From JALYNX01 sp963780755 (GTDB lineage Bacteria; Actinomycetota; Acidimicrobiia; Spongiisociales; ZC4RG35): a stretch of DNA of 64,000 nucleotides. Shown here piece by piece: positions 21,601 to 29,313 of the stretch; the stretch's first letter is position 1, and each line of letters begins with the position of its first letter. The DNA is taken from positions 124,001-188,000 of the forward strand of contig CAWACX010000002.1 of NCBI GenBank assembly GCA_963780755.1, given 5' to 3'. Position numbers and translations under genes: made by a program. The notes under the pieces were generated by a model that worked only from the letters and a program-made list of their open reading frames with translations, did no database searches and had not been told where the DNA came from.

Positions 21601-21622
21601 CTACGTGATACGTATTACGTAG
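21601..21622. repeat. 22-bp near-perfect palindrome next to the terminator
   Basis: The sequence has arms CTACGT and ACGTAG around a perfect ATACGTAT core, with only one non-matching pair of positions (G against T). It lies directly downstream of the rplL stop and is AT-richer than its surroundings. It may be an RNA hairpin, a repeat-family member or a protein site. Confidence 0.55.
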
Positions 21623-21628
21623 AACGTG

Positions 21629-22030
21629 TTACTTGAGCTCTACCGTCGCTCCGGCACCCTCGAGGACCGCCTTCGCCTTCTCGGCGACTTCCTTCTCGAC
21701 GGCTTCCAGCACATTGGCCGGAGCGCCATCGACGAGGTCCTTGGCCTCCTTGAGGCCGAGGGAGGTCAGGCCGCGCACTTCCTTGATCACCTGGATCTTC
21801 TGAGCGCCCGCGCTGGTGAGGACGACATCGAACTCGTCCTTCTCCTCGACGGCAGCGGCTGCGCCGCCGTCGCCACCTGCGGCGGGAGCCGCGGCCATGG
21901 CCACGGGGGCGGCAGCGGTGACTTCGAACTTCTCCTCGAAAGCGTCGAGGAACTCCTTGAGCTCGAGGACGGTCATCTCCTCGAAGACGCTCATCAATTC
22001 ATCAGTGGTCATCTTGGCTTTGGTGGCCAT
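21629..22030 (-). CDS. rplL: Ribosomal protein bL12 (L7/L12)
   Basis: A 133-residue stalk protein. The N-terminal dimerisation helix (TVLELKEFLDAFEEKF) is followed by an Ala/Gly-rich hinge and the conserved C-terminal factor-binding domain (KIQVIKEVRGLTSLGLKEAKDLVD). It recruits translation GTPases to the ribosome. The ATG lies 4 bp after the rplJ stop and its ribosome site sits in the end of rplJ, so the two are co-transcribed. Unlike the usual arrangement, no rpoB follows: a terminator and pepN lie downstream. Confidence 0.97.
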   Translation of the reverse strand: MATKAKMTTDELMSVFEEMTVLELKEFLDAFEEKFEVTAAAPVAMAAAPAAGGDGGAAAAVEEKDEFDVVLTSAGAQKIQVIKEVRGLTSLGLKEAKDLVDGAPANVLEAVEKEVAEKAKAVLEGAGATVELK

Positions 22031-22033
22031 TGA

Positions 22034-22642
22034 TCATTCCTCCTCGGCCTGGTCGGCCGTCGTGGTCGTGGGCTCATCGGCGGGCAGAGTGGCCTCCTCG
22101 GAGGCCCCTTCAGCCAGATGTGCGCCTGACTCCTTCTTCTCCAGTAGCTGGTTGAACATCGTTGCTGCGCTGCGGTTGAAGGACGCAAACATGCCGGCCG
22201 CAGCGCTCAACGGCGCCTTGGCGGCCCCTGCGATCTTGGCCAGCAGCACGGGTCGGGGCTCGATGTCGGCGAGCTTGGAGACTTCCTCAGGTGTGAGGAC
22301 ATTCCCCGAGAGCAGGCCGGCCTTGAGCACGAAGACCTCGTTGGCCTTCGAGAAGTCCTTGAGCGCCTTGGCAGTCGCCACCGGATCGCTGTTGGCGAAC
22401 GCGATGGCGGTCGGGCCCAGGAGGTACTCGTTGAGCCCATCGACCCCGGCCTCGCCTGCGGCGCGCTGGGCGAGACTCATCTTGACCACCTTGTAATCGG
22501 CCCCGCTGGCCCTCAGGCTTCTCCGAAGCGTCTGGACCGCCTTGACGGTCAGTCCGCGGTATTCGGTCAGGAACACCGCTTCGGCGCCTTCGAGCCTCTC
22601 TTTGATGTCGGCAACCGCCTGGACCTTCTCTGGTCTTGGCAT
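22034..22642 (-). CDS. rplJ: Ribosomal protein uL10
   Basis: A 202-residue protein with the L10 core (VFLTEYRGLTVKAVQTLRRS, then VVKMSLAQRAA and GPTAIAFANSDPVATAKAL) and the C-terminal L12-binding helix, plus an acidic C-terminal tail typical of actinobacteria. It anchors the L12 dimers to 23S rRNA. The ATG at 22642 is behind a strong GGAGGAG site; an in-frame upstream ATG lies in the leader RNA and is rejected. It is regulated through the L10 leader immediately upstream. Confidence 0.97.
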   Translation of the reverse strand: MPRPEKVQAVADIKERLEGAEAVFLTEYRGLTVKAVQTLRRSLRASGADYKVVKMSLAQRAAGEAGVDGLNEYLLGPTAIAFANSDPVATAKALKDFSKANEVFVLKAGLLSGNVLTPEEVSKLADIEPRPVLLAKIAGAAKAPLSAAAGMFASFNRSAATMFNQLLEKKESGAHLAEGASEEATLPADEPTTTTADQAEEE

Positions 22643-22790
22643 TTCGCTCCTCCTGTAGACATCAATAAGCCCCTCGACCATGGACAAGGGGCTCTGTGAG
22701 GAGCGACCTGCGTGGGCGGCTTTCGCCTTTGAGTCCTGGGGACACCGACGGTCTGGGGCCGAGGATTATTGGAGTTGCAGGCCGGATTGT
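22643..22790 (-). promoter_or_regulatory. Ribosomal protein L10 leader RNA
   Basis: The minus-strand leader of rplJ contains a segment reading GGCGAAAGCCGCCCACGCAGG, the kind of conserved stretch expected of actinobacterial L10 leaders. It also has an upstream ACCGTCGGTGTCC element and a downstream hairpin (22668-22674 with 22687-22693, AGCCCCT/AGGGGCT, 12-nt loop) just before the ribosome site. L10 leaders bind the L10-L12 complex to repress rplJL. The exact 5' boundary is estimated. Confidence 0.75.
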
Positions 22791-22859
22791 ACCGGTGCGG
22801 TCACGCACAGCAATTCGACGCCTGTCGCGAGAGCCAAACCTGGAACCTAGGGTTTCTCT

Positions 22860-23684
22860 ATGACCGATCCCAGCACCGGCTACGCCCCATCCGGTGACGC
22901 CCGGCTCTACTACGAGATAGCCGGCGAGGGCGCGCCCGTCTTGTTAATCCATGCAGGAGTGGCCGACAGCCGGATGTGGGGACCCCAGTTCGGCTCGGTC
23001 CCGGATGGGCTGCAGATGATCCGCTTCGACGCCCAGGGCTTCGGTTGGTCTCAGCTCGGAGAGAGCCCCTACTCGACACACGACGATGCCCTTGCTGTCC
23101 TCGACCACCTGGAGATCGACGAACCCGCGGTGATAGTCGGCTGCTCGATGGGAGGCGGGACCGCCATCGACCTGGCGCTAGCCGCGCCCGGCCGGGTGCG
23201 GGGCTTGGTCCTGATCGGGGCTTGGTCCCCCGGCTTCGTAGGGCCGGACGCGGAATACGAGCCTGAGCAATGGCCCGACGTCGTGGCCGCATTCAAGAGT
23301 GGCGACCTCGACCGCGCTGCTGACCTGGAGACCGAGATCTGGGTGGTGGGGGTCGACCGGGCCCGATCCGAGGTCGACTCCGGGCTCTTCGACCTGGTAC
23401 GGACAATGGATCGAATTGCCCTGGAGACCGAGAAGGCACGAGATGAGTTGGTCGTCCCCCTCGATCCTCCCGCCGCTGAGCGGATGGAAGATCTCAAGGC
23501 TCCCACGCTGGTCGTCGTTGGTGGGCACGACCTTCCCGACATCCGAGCGGCTGCCATCCATCTCGCCGAGCGGACAAGCGACCGGCCTGCGGTAGTGATC
23601 CCGGGCGCGGCCCACCTCCCCAGCCTGGAACAGCCCGAGGCGTTCGACCGCGCATTCCACGAATTCCTGATTCTGTTGGGCTGA
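22860..23684 (+). CDS. Alpha/beta-hydrolase
   Basis: A 274-residue hydrolase on the plus strand. The oxyanion region LLIHAGVADSRMW, the nucleophile elbow VGCSMGGGTA (Ser) and the C-terminal PTLVVVGGHDLPDI and IPGAAHLPSLEQPEAF (acid and His) complete the triad. The sequence resembles BPHL/3-oxoadipate enol-lactonase-like hydrolases, but the substrate is not deducible. It breaks up the usual rplK-rplA-rplJ-rplL run by lying in the opposite orientation between rplA and rplJ. Confidence 0.8.
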   Translation: MTDPSTGYAPSGDARLYYEIAGEGAPVLLIHAGVADSRMWGPQFGSVPDGLQMIRFDAQGFGWSQLGESPYSTHDDALAVLDHLEIDEPAVIVGCSMGGGTAIDLALAAPGRVRGLVLIGAWSPGFVGPDAEYEPEQWPDVVAAFKSGDLDRAADLETEIWVVGVDRARSEVDSGLFDLVRTMDRIALETEKARDELVVPLDPPAAERMEDLKAPTLVVVGGHDLPDIRAAAIHLAERTSDRPAVVIPGAAHLPSLEQPEAFDRAFHEFLILLG

Positions 23685-23864
23685 CCCGCTTTCCAGATTC
23701 TCCCTGGACAGGCTGTGGAAGCCGCGCGACACTTGCACCATTGAGAACAGGGGGTCTCCGTGTGAGCCCGGGCGGGTTCCCTGACCGCCCCCGCCCGCTC
23801 TCCGGACCCAGAAGTAATGGCCACGAGCCGACATTGGAAGACCAGCCCCTACCCTGGTCCACAG

Positions 23865-23957
23865 ATGAGTCGTCGGCCCGTGCGGACGGTGGACCTGGCA
23901 GCCGAAGCCATTACAGCCCACGGTGAAGCCGGAGCACGGAGATCCCCCTACTCCTGA
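23865..23957 (+). CDS. Candidate 30-residue ORF ending at a terminator
   Basis: In the 324-bp interval 23685-24008 the only coding-like signal is an ATG at 23865 opening MSRRPVRTVDLAAEAITAHG and stopping at 23957, exactly one base before a strong hairpin. The composition is plausible for a small basic protein, but no good ribosome site precedes it. The remainder of the interval shows nothing I can name. Confidence 0.22.
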   Translation: MSRRPVRTVDLAAEAITAHGEAGARRSPYS

Positions 23958-23987
23958 GAAAGAGCCCCCGATACCGGGGGCTCTTTC
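23958..23987. terminator. Bidirectional terminator downstream of rplA
   Basis: A 13-bp stem (GAAAGAGCCCCCG with its complement) lies between the plus-strand interval and the 3' end of the rplK-rplA operon. On the minus strand it is followed by TCTCAGG, so it can end the ribosomal operon. Confidence 0.85.
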
Positions 23988-24008
23988 AGTGGTCGACTCG
24001 TTGCGGCG

Positions 24009-24725
24009 TCAGCTGCTGGCTTTGACGAAATCGTCGAGGATCCCGACATCCACCTTCACGCCGGGCCCCATCGTCGAGGAGACCGAGAGCTGGCGCATGT
24101 AACGGCCCTTGGACGACGACGGCTTGGCCCGGAGCAGCTCACCAGAGATTGCGGCCAGGTTCGACGTCAACTGGTCGACATCGAAGGAGACCTTGCCCAC
24201 CGGGACTTGCACGTTTCCGTATCGGTCATTGCGGTACTCGATCCGGCCCGCCTTGAACTCGGAGACGGTCTTTCCGACGTCCTGGGTGACGGTCCCAGCC
24301 TTGGGGTTGGGCATCAGGCCTCGGGGACCCAGGATCTTGCCCAATTTCCCGACTTCGGCCATCAAGTCCGGGGTGGCGATGGCGATGTCGAAGTCGAGCT
24401 CACGGCCGGCCGAGAGCTGCTCGACCAGTTCCTTGCCTCCCACGACGTCGGCGCCGGCCTCGGTAGCCTCTTTCTCCTTGTCCGCCGACACGAAGGCGGC
24501 CACCCGGACCGTTTTCCCGGTGCCGTGGGGAAGGGACACCGTGCCCCTGACCAACTGGTCTGCCTTCTTGGGATCGATGCCCAGGTTGAAAGCGGCTTCA
24601 ACGGTCTCGTCGAACTTCGCAGGAGCCAGGGTCTTCACCAACTCCAGTGCTTCACGTGGTTGGTACTGGGTCTGCTTGTCGTACCGCATCGCGGACTCGC
24701 GGTACTTCTTGCCATGCCTTGCCAT
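24009..24725 (-). CDS. rplA: Ribosomal protein uL1
   Basis: A 238-residue protein, normal length. MARHGKKYRE at the start, then NLGIDPKKADQLVRGTVSLPHGTGK, the L1 signature LGPRGLMPNPKAGTV and VPVGKVSFD identify it without doubt. It forms the L1 stalk near the E site and also acts as a translational repressor in many bacteria. It follows rplK by 51 bp in one operon. Confidence 0.98.
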   Translation of the reverse strand: MARHGKKYRESAMRYDKQTQYQPREALELVKTLAPAKFDETVEAAFNLGIDPKKADQLVRGTVSLPHGTGKTVRVAAFVSADKEKEATEAGADVVGGKELVEQLSAGRELDFDIAIATPDLMAEVGKLGKILGPRGLMPNPKAGTVTQDVGKTVSEFKAGRIEYRNDRYGNVQVPVGKVSFDVDQLTSNLAAISGELLRAKPSSSKGRYMRQLSVSSTMGPGVKVDVGILDDFVKASS

Positions 24726-24776
24726 TTTCTCTCCTTGTGGTCCAGGCGGCCTTCACGGCCTCCCACTTGCGCCGAC

Positions 24777-25205
24777 TCAGTCGGCGACGTTGATTCCCAT
24801 CGAACGGGCGGTGCCCTCGACGATCTTCATGGCGCCGTCGACGTCGTTGGCGTTGAGATCGGTCATCTTGATCTCTGCGATCTCCTTGACCTGGGCCCGG
24901 GTCACCGTGCCCACCTTGACCTTGTTCGGCTCCCCGGAGCCCTTCTCCACCTTGGCCGCCTGGCGAAGCAGGGCGGCAGCCGGAGGGGTCTTCATCACGA
25001 AGTCGAACGAGCGGTCCTCGTAGATCGAGACCTCGACCGGGATGATCTGACCCCGCTGGCTCGCCGTGGCGTCGTTGTACGCCTTGACGAAGTCCATCAG
25101 GTTGACCCCGTGCGGGCCGAGGGCGGTCCCCACCGGGGGCGCCGGTGTCGCTTGCCCCGCGGGCAATTGCAGTTTCAGCGTCGTTACAAGTCTTCGTCTA
25201 CCCAT
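24777..25205 (-). CDS. rplK: Ribosomal protein uL11
   Basis: A 142-residue protein containing LQLPAGQATPAPPVGTALGPHGVN, YEDRSFDFVMKTPPAAALL and the C-terminal signature IKMTDLNANDVDGAMKIVEGTARSMG (quoted in part). It binds the GTPase-associated centre of 23S rRNA. Gene order secE-nusG-rplK-rplA is the standard bacterial arrangement. Confidence 0.98.
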   Translation of the reverse strand: MGRRRLVTTLKLQLPAGQATPAPPVGTALGPHGVNLMDFVKAYNDATASQRGQIIPVEVSIYEDRSFDFVMKTPPAAALLRQAAKVEKGSGEPNKVKVGTVTRAQVKEIAEIKMTDLNANDVDGAMKIVEGTARSMGINVAD

Positions 25206-25247
25206 TTCTCATCCTGTTGATCGATGCCCAAGCTCGGTGCTCCGGGC

Positions 25248-25883
25248 TTAGTTCTTCTGAATGTCCTCGAAGCCGAGCTCGACAGGAGTGTCCCGGCCGA
25301 AGATGTTGACCAGCACCACGATCTTCTGCTGATCGATATTGATGTCCTCGATGACGCCGTTGAAGTCGGCGAAGGGGCCGGTGACGACCCGCACCTGCTC
25401 CCCGACCTCCCAGTCGGGCTTGAAGCGAGGCTTGGTCTTCTCCTCTTCCTCCTGGACGCCGAGGAAGCGCTCGACCTCGCGTCGGGAGAGTGGGGTCGGC
25501 TTCTGGGCGTTACCGGCGACGAAGCCAGTGACACCCGGGGTGTTGCGGACCGCGTACCAGGAGTCATCGTCCAGGGTCATTCGCACCAGGATGTATCCGG
25601 GGAAGACCTTCTTGGGGACGGTGACCTTCTTCCCACCCTTGAACTCGACGACGTCTTCCATGGGGATGTGGACTTCGAAGATCCGGTCCCCCATGTGCAT
25701 CGACTGGATCCGGGTCTCGAGGTTGGCCTTGACCTTGTTCTCGTATCCCGAATAGGAGTGGATGACGTACCAGTCCCCGGGCAGGTCGTAGGGGCTGGCC
25801 GGCTGGACGGACTCGACCTCCTCGATCAGCTCCTCTACGAGCTCGACCTCGACGGTGTCCACGGTCTCGACTGCATCGCTCAT
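25248..25883 (-). CDS. nusG: Transcription elongation/antitermination factor NusG
   Basis: A 211-residue protein with an acidic N-terminal extension of about 35 residues typical of actinobacterial NusG. The NGN domain (WYVIHSYSGYENKVKANLE, KVFPGYILVRM) is followed by the KOW domain (VGEQVRVVTGPFADFNGVIED). The ATG at 25883 overlaps the secE stop as ATGA, which sets the start. It binds RNA polymerase and couples transcription to ribosomes or Rho. Confidence 0.97.
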   Translation of the reverse strand: MSDAVETVDTVEVELVEELIEEVESVQPASPYDLPGDWYVIHSYSGYENKVKANLETRIQSMHMGDRIFEVHIPMEDVVEFKGGKKVTVPKKVFPGYILVRMTLDDDSWYAVRNTPGVTGFVAGNAQKPTPLSRREVERFLGVQEEEEKTKPRFKPDWEVGEQVRVVTGPFADFNGVIEDINIDQQKIVVLVNIFGRDTPVELGFEDIQKN

Positions 25884-26203
25884 CCGGTCTTGGTCACCAG
25901 CCAGAACACGAACTCCTTCATGGCTACATCGAGCGCGAAGACGACACCGGTCAGGATCACGCACGTGAGGACAGTCACGGTGGTGAAGGCGATCATCTGC
26001 TCCCGGGTGGGCCAGGTGACCTTGCGCAGCTCCTGGCGCACCTCGTGCAGGTAGTCGCCGAGGCGCCTGAAGAACGATTTGCGCTCGGCCTGGGGCTTGG
26101 CCGGGCTCGCCGAGGCGCGCTTGGTCCCCTTGCCCTTTTCTGGGTCCTGCTTCTTCTGGAGCCGCTCTTCGCGCTCTTGAAGCCGGCGCATCTCTCGGTT
26201 CAT
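25880..26203 (-). CDS. secE: Preprotein translocase subunit SecE
   Basis: A 107-residue protein with a highly charged N-terminal region, the conserved amphipathic helix and hinge (YLHEVRQELRKVTWPTREQM) and one transmembrane helix (FTTVTVLTCVILTGVVFALD). It clamps SecY in the membrane. It lies 36 bp downstream of tRNA-Trp and overlaps nusG by 4 bp. Confidence 0.96.
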   Translation of the reverse strand: MNREMRRLQEREERLQKKQDPEKGKGTKRASASPAKPQAERKSFFRRLGDYLHEVRQELRKVTWPTREQMIAFTTVTVLTCVILTGVVFALDVAMKEFVFWLVTKTG

Positions 26204-26239
26204 CGCTACTTCCTAAGCCTCAATCTGAATCAAGTCTGG

Positions 26240-26313
26240 CAGGGGCGGAGGGACTCGAACCCCCAACCTCCGGTTTTGGAGACCGGCGCTCTACCAATTC
26301 GAGCTACACCCCT
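26240..26313 (-). tRNA. trnW: tRNA-Trp (anticodon CCA)
   Basis: The 74-nt sequence folds as a cloverleaf with acceptor AGGGGTG/CGCCCCT, a D arm, an anticodon stem CCGGT/ACCGG around the loop CTCCAAA, and a T arm GGGGG-TTCGAGT-CCCTC. CCA is not encoded. It precedes secE, as in many bacteria. Confidence 0.95.
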
Positions 26314-26436
26314 AGGGGGTTCGCGGGAAGGGCAAAGTATAAGGGCATCGACGGGGTGTGGAAACTCGGTGGTTGGGCGGGAGGTATAGGTAGTAGAAAG
26401 CTATCCGCGGAGTCACACATCCGCAGGGGAGACAAG

Positions 26437-27117
26437 ATGGAAACCGATCAGAGGAACGCCCGGATCTTCGGGGTGCTGTTCATCATCACGTTCCTCACAT
26501 CGATCCCGGCCTTCTTTCTCTTCCAGCCAGTCCTCGACGACCCGGCCGGCTACATCGCAGGTAGCGGGAATGACAGCCAGATCTACCTCGCGGTCCTCTT
26601 GGAGTTTCTCCTCATCATTGCGAACGTCGGGACGGCCGTCGTTCTGTATCCGATCGCCAAGAGGCAGAGCAAGGTCCTCGCCATCGGCTACCTCGCTGCT
26701 CGGATCATCGAGTGCGTCTTCATTGCCGGCGGGATCATCTTTGTGCTCGGGATCGTGAGTCTGCGCCAGAGCTCTCCGGGTGCAGCCGACCTCGCCGTAT
26801 CGCTCGGGGCGCTCAAGGATTGGACGTTCCTGTTCGGCCCCGGATTCGTCGTCCCCTTTGGGAATGGACTGATACTGGGCTACCTGATGTACACGTCTGG
26901 CCTCGTACCGCGGCGCATGACGTGGTTCGGCATGATCGGGGGGCCAGTCCTTCTGATTTCAAGCCTCGGCACGCTCTTCGGCTGGTGGGGTGGTGACAGC
27001 ACGGTTCCTGGCCTCTTGGTGGCTCCGGAGTTCATCTGGGAGGCTTTCCTGGGCATTTACTGCACGATCTGGGGCTTCCGACGTGACTCACCGATTCTTC
27101 AAGTGAGCACGCGGTGA
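26437..27117 (+). CDS. DUF4386-type membrane protein
   Basis: A 226-residue protein with about six hydrophobic helices and the opening METDQRNARIFGVLFIITFLTS, followed by FQPVLDDPAGYI, characteristic of DUF4386. The C-terminal end has EFIWEAFLGIYCTIWGF, also typical. The ATG has a GGAGACAAG ribosome site. The function is unknown. It is the first gene of a variable block that separates tRNA-Trp-secE from the dehydratase-rpmG-tuf genes. Confidence 0.75.
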   Translation: METDQRNARIFGVLFIITFLTSIPAFFLFQPVLDDPAGYIAGSGNDSQIYLAVLLEFLLIIANVGTAVVLYPIAKRQSKVLAIGYLAARIIECVFIAGGIIFVLGIVSLRQSSPGAADLAVSLGALKDWTFLFGPGFVVPFGNGLILGYLMYTSGLVPRRMTWFGMIGGPVLLISSLGTLFGWWGGDSTVPGLLVAPEFIWEAFLGIYCTIWGFRRDSPILQVSTR

Positions 27118-27135
27118 CTACTGCGCGACGGGCCC

Positions 27136-27996
27136 TCACGGTGCCCCAGGGGCAAGCCGGAACACCTTCCTGGCACCGGGCAGACCTTTCATCTCGTGGG
27201 TGCCTGCATCCTCCAGTGTCAATCCCGAGCCCTCGAGAAGGTCATACGTGGTCGACGACACAAGGACTTCGTCCGGACCGGCGAGCGACATGACGCGAGC
27301 TGCCACGTGGACGGCTAGACCGCGGGCGTCGCTGCCAACGAATTCGACCTCGCCAGTGTGCAACCCTGTTCGAATCGGCAGTCCCATTTCGCTCGCTGTG
27401 CGCGCCATCGCCGCCGCGCAACGCACCGCTCGCGCTGCTCCGTCGAACACGGCGAGGAATCCATCACCGGTCGTTTTCACCTCGCGTCCCTGAAAGACAT
27501 TCAGTTCGTCACGGAGCCGAAGGTTGTGCGCTCGCAGGAGTTCACGCCAGGCGGTGTCGCCGATCCTTTGCAACGTTGCCGTCGAGTCGACCACATCCGT
27601 GAACAGCACGGTCACCAGGACCCCCTCGCCTGGTTCTTCCCGGGCAAACCCAAAGGTGCGTGCGCTCGTCCACTCAACGGTCACAAATGGGTCGTCGCCC
27701 ACGACCCAGGCGTCGTGACCCGATGGGATCTCAAACACGGACCCCGGCGGAATGTCCAGCTCCTGGCCATCGTCCATGACGACATGCATTACGCCTGAGA
27801 TCGAATAGCCGAGGTGGTGTAGTTGGCAGGTACTCGTTCCGACGAGTGCCGCCATGTCCGTCGACCATCGCCAACCGGGTTCGAAGACCGATCGCCCGAC
27901 CACCGACTCATCCAGGGTTACGAGCTCGGCATGCCCATTGGGAAACGGCCGAATTTCGGACGGCGAGGCGAAACTCTTGTACTGCAGACGGGGCAT
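27136..27996 (-). CDS. Cupin-class III adenylate/guanylate cyclase fusion
   Basis: A 286-residue protein. Residues of about 40-110 form a cupin barrel (LHHLGYSISGVMHVVMDDG, then IPPGSVFEIPSGHDAWV). Residues of about 125-280 form a class III nucleotide cyclase: FTDVVDST with the first metal Asp, EVKTTGDGFLAVF with the second Asp and the substrate-recognition Lys, and GLAVHVAARV, where the transition-state Asn position holds His while the Arg is kept. It may make cAMP in response to a ligand bound by the cupin domain; that role is inference. Confidence 0.8.
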   Translation of the reverse strand: MPRLQYKSFASPSEIRPFPNGHAELVTLDESVVGRSVFEPGWRWSTDMAALVGTSTCQLHHLGYSISGVMHVVMDDGQELDIPPGSVFEIPSGHDAWVVGDDPFVTVEWTSARTFGFAREEPGEGVLVTVLFTDVVDSTATLQRIGDTAWRELLRAHNLRLRDELNVFQGREVKTTGDGFLAVFDGAARAVRCAAAMARTASEMGLPIRTGLHTGEVEFVGSDARGLAVHVAARVMSLAGPDEVLVSSTTYDLLEGSGLTLEDAGTHEMKGLPGARKVFRLAPGAP

Positions 27997-28011
27997 ATGG
28001 GCTTTCTCTAG

Positions 28012-28206
28012 GACAGCGGCGACCGATTCGACGCCATCTTGGATCGTCTGGTCGATGCTAGGAAGTCAGAGCGCGGCACAACCCGTCGTGACGATCACGC
28101 AGCCGGGAGCACGGGGATAGCCTCGGCGTTGATGGCCGGTTTCGGCATCAAGCCGCTGAACGAGAACACGTGGCCCGACAACTCGGCAAGAACAACTGAC
28201 TGGTGA
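28012..28206 (+). other. Gene-free interval with a 65-codon open stretch lacking a start
   Basis: Between 27997 and 28257 no gene can be supported. One plus-strand frame is open from just after a TAG at 28009 to a TGA at 28204-28206 and reads like coding sequence (RFDAILDRLVDARKSE, ALMAGFGIKPLNENTW), but only internal TTG or ATG codons could start it. It may be the relic of a lost gene; I do not recognise it. Confidence 0.2.
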
Positions 28207-28257
28207 CTAAGAAGGTGCGACCGCAGGGCAGCGACAGCTGAGGCCGGCCGCCGATGC

Positions 28258-29304
28258 CTAGTACGAGAGCTGGCTGTGGATGTTTCCAGCCGGATCTAGG
28301 AGGAACGCCGTATCCCCATCGTTGTTCCAAACGGCTCCAGGGCTGCACCAGTAGAGCTGCGTCGAGGTGTCCGCGCCGCAGCCAGTGACCACTCGCACCG
28401 ACGAACCTGCCCTGAAGGTGAAAGCCCCGGGGAAGCCAAAGCGGTGGCTTGCTGACTCGTCTTTCAGGACCCACCCATCCATCGCCGTGGACCCGGTGCC
28501 CGTGTTCCCGATCTCAACCCATTCCCCGTCGAGGTTCTCGTTGTCGTTTCCGGGAGCGTTGTACTCGACATGCGTGATGGCCAGCGCCGAGGTCGAAGGT
28601 GCGCCGCACGCGTCCGCGGCCCAGAGCCCACTGCCGTTCTGTTCGGCTTCGAACTGGGCGGCGGCCAGAATCGACGCCTGAGCGGTGTCAGGCGGGTACT
28701 CGCGAGCCAGTGCGTACCCGTTGCGCACCATCCATTCGTTGACGAAGAGCCCATCGCCTCGGTACAGGTATCGAAGCAAACGGTTGAACTGATCAACCTC
28801 ATTCACGTCCGTGACCATCCATACCTGCTGATCACCGATCAGGCTGCGAAGTGCGCCCGAAGCCTCGGCGGCGAAGCATTCGCCCGTCTCTGGGGAGTTG
28901 ATGCCGATGAGCCGAACCGGAACGTTGCTACCACCTGCGTAATCCACCCGGATGGTGTCGCCGTCGGTGACCGAGCGGACCACAGCCGGTACCCCGCCGA
29001 CAATGGTCACGGTTGTCGTGGTGGTCGGAGGCTCGGTCGTCGTCGGGGTCTCTCTGGCCGTGGTGCTGGGGGAGGGCGCGACAGTTGTGGAAGGAGCGGA
29101 CGAGACCACGGTCGAGTTGCTCGTTGTCGACGATGAGGTCGAGCCGACTGTCGTCGACGAACCGGCAGAAGTCACCGAAGTCGATGAGGGGACAACTTCC
29201 TCGTCCGTCGAAGCCGAAACGGCGATGACAACGACCACGATGGCCGCGGCCGCGTAGCCGGCTGGCTTCTTCCAGGACCTGGGCTCGGCCCCCTGCTGGG
29301 TCAC
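28258..29304 (-). CDS. Secreted or anchored thermonuclease-like protein with lamin-tail domain
   Basis: A 348-residue protein with a signal-anchor helix (about residues 14-31), a Ser/Thr-rich linker (35-100), a staphylococcal nuclease-like domain (about 105-235) and a C-terminal lamin-tail domain (about 240-348: ITHVEYNAPGNDNENLDGEWVEI, in part). The SNase core has VRSVTDGDTIRVDY, RLIGINSPETGE and FNRLLRYLYRGDGLFVNEWMV. The usual D-A/S-P-E is N-S-P-E here, so one calcium ligand is changed. It probably degrades extracellular nucleic acids; the lamin-tail domain is often found in secreted nucleases. Confidence 0.82.
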   Translation of the reverse strand: MTQQGAEPRSWKKPAGYAAAAIVVVVIAVSASTDEEVVPSSTSVTSAGSSTTVGSTSSSTTSNSTVVSSAPSTTVAPSPSTTARETPTTTEPPTTTTTVTIVGGVPAVVRSVTDGDTIRVDYAGGSNVPVRLIGINSPETGECFAAEASGALRSLIGDQQVWMVTDVNEVDQFNRLLRYLYRGDGLFVNEWMVRNGYALAREYPPDTAQASILAAAQFEAEQNGSGLWAADACGAPSTSALAITHVEYNAPGNDNENLDGEWVEIGNTGTGSTAMDGWVLKDESASHRFGFPGAFTFRAGSSVRVVTGCGADTSTQLYWCSPGAVWNNDGDTAFLLDPAGNIHSQLSY

Positions 29305-29313
29305 GCGCTCAGG

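Noticed and set aside
19406..21601. A 731-codon minus-strand frame opposite pepN.
   Set aside because: The plus strand carries the M1 aminopeptidase with its zinc site; the antisense protein has low-complexity composition.
22643..22687. A longer N-terminus for L10 starting at the ATG in the leader.
   Set aside because: The codons overlap the L10 leader hairpin, and a good ribosome site precedes the ATG at 22642.
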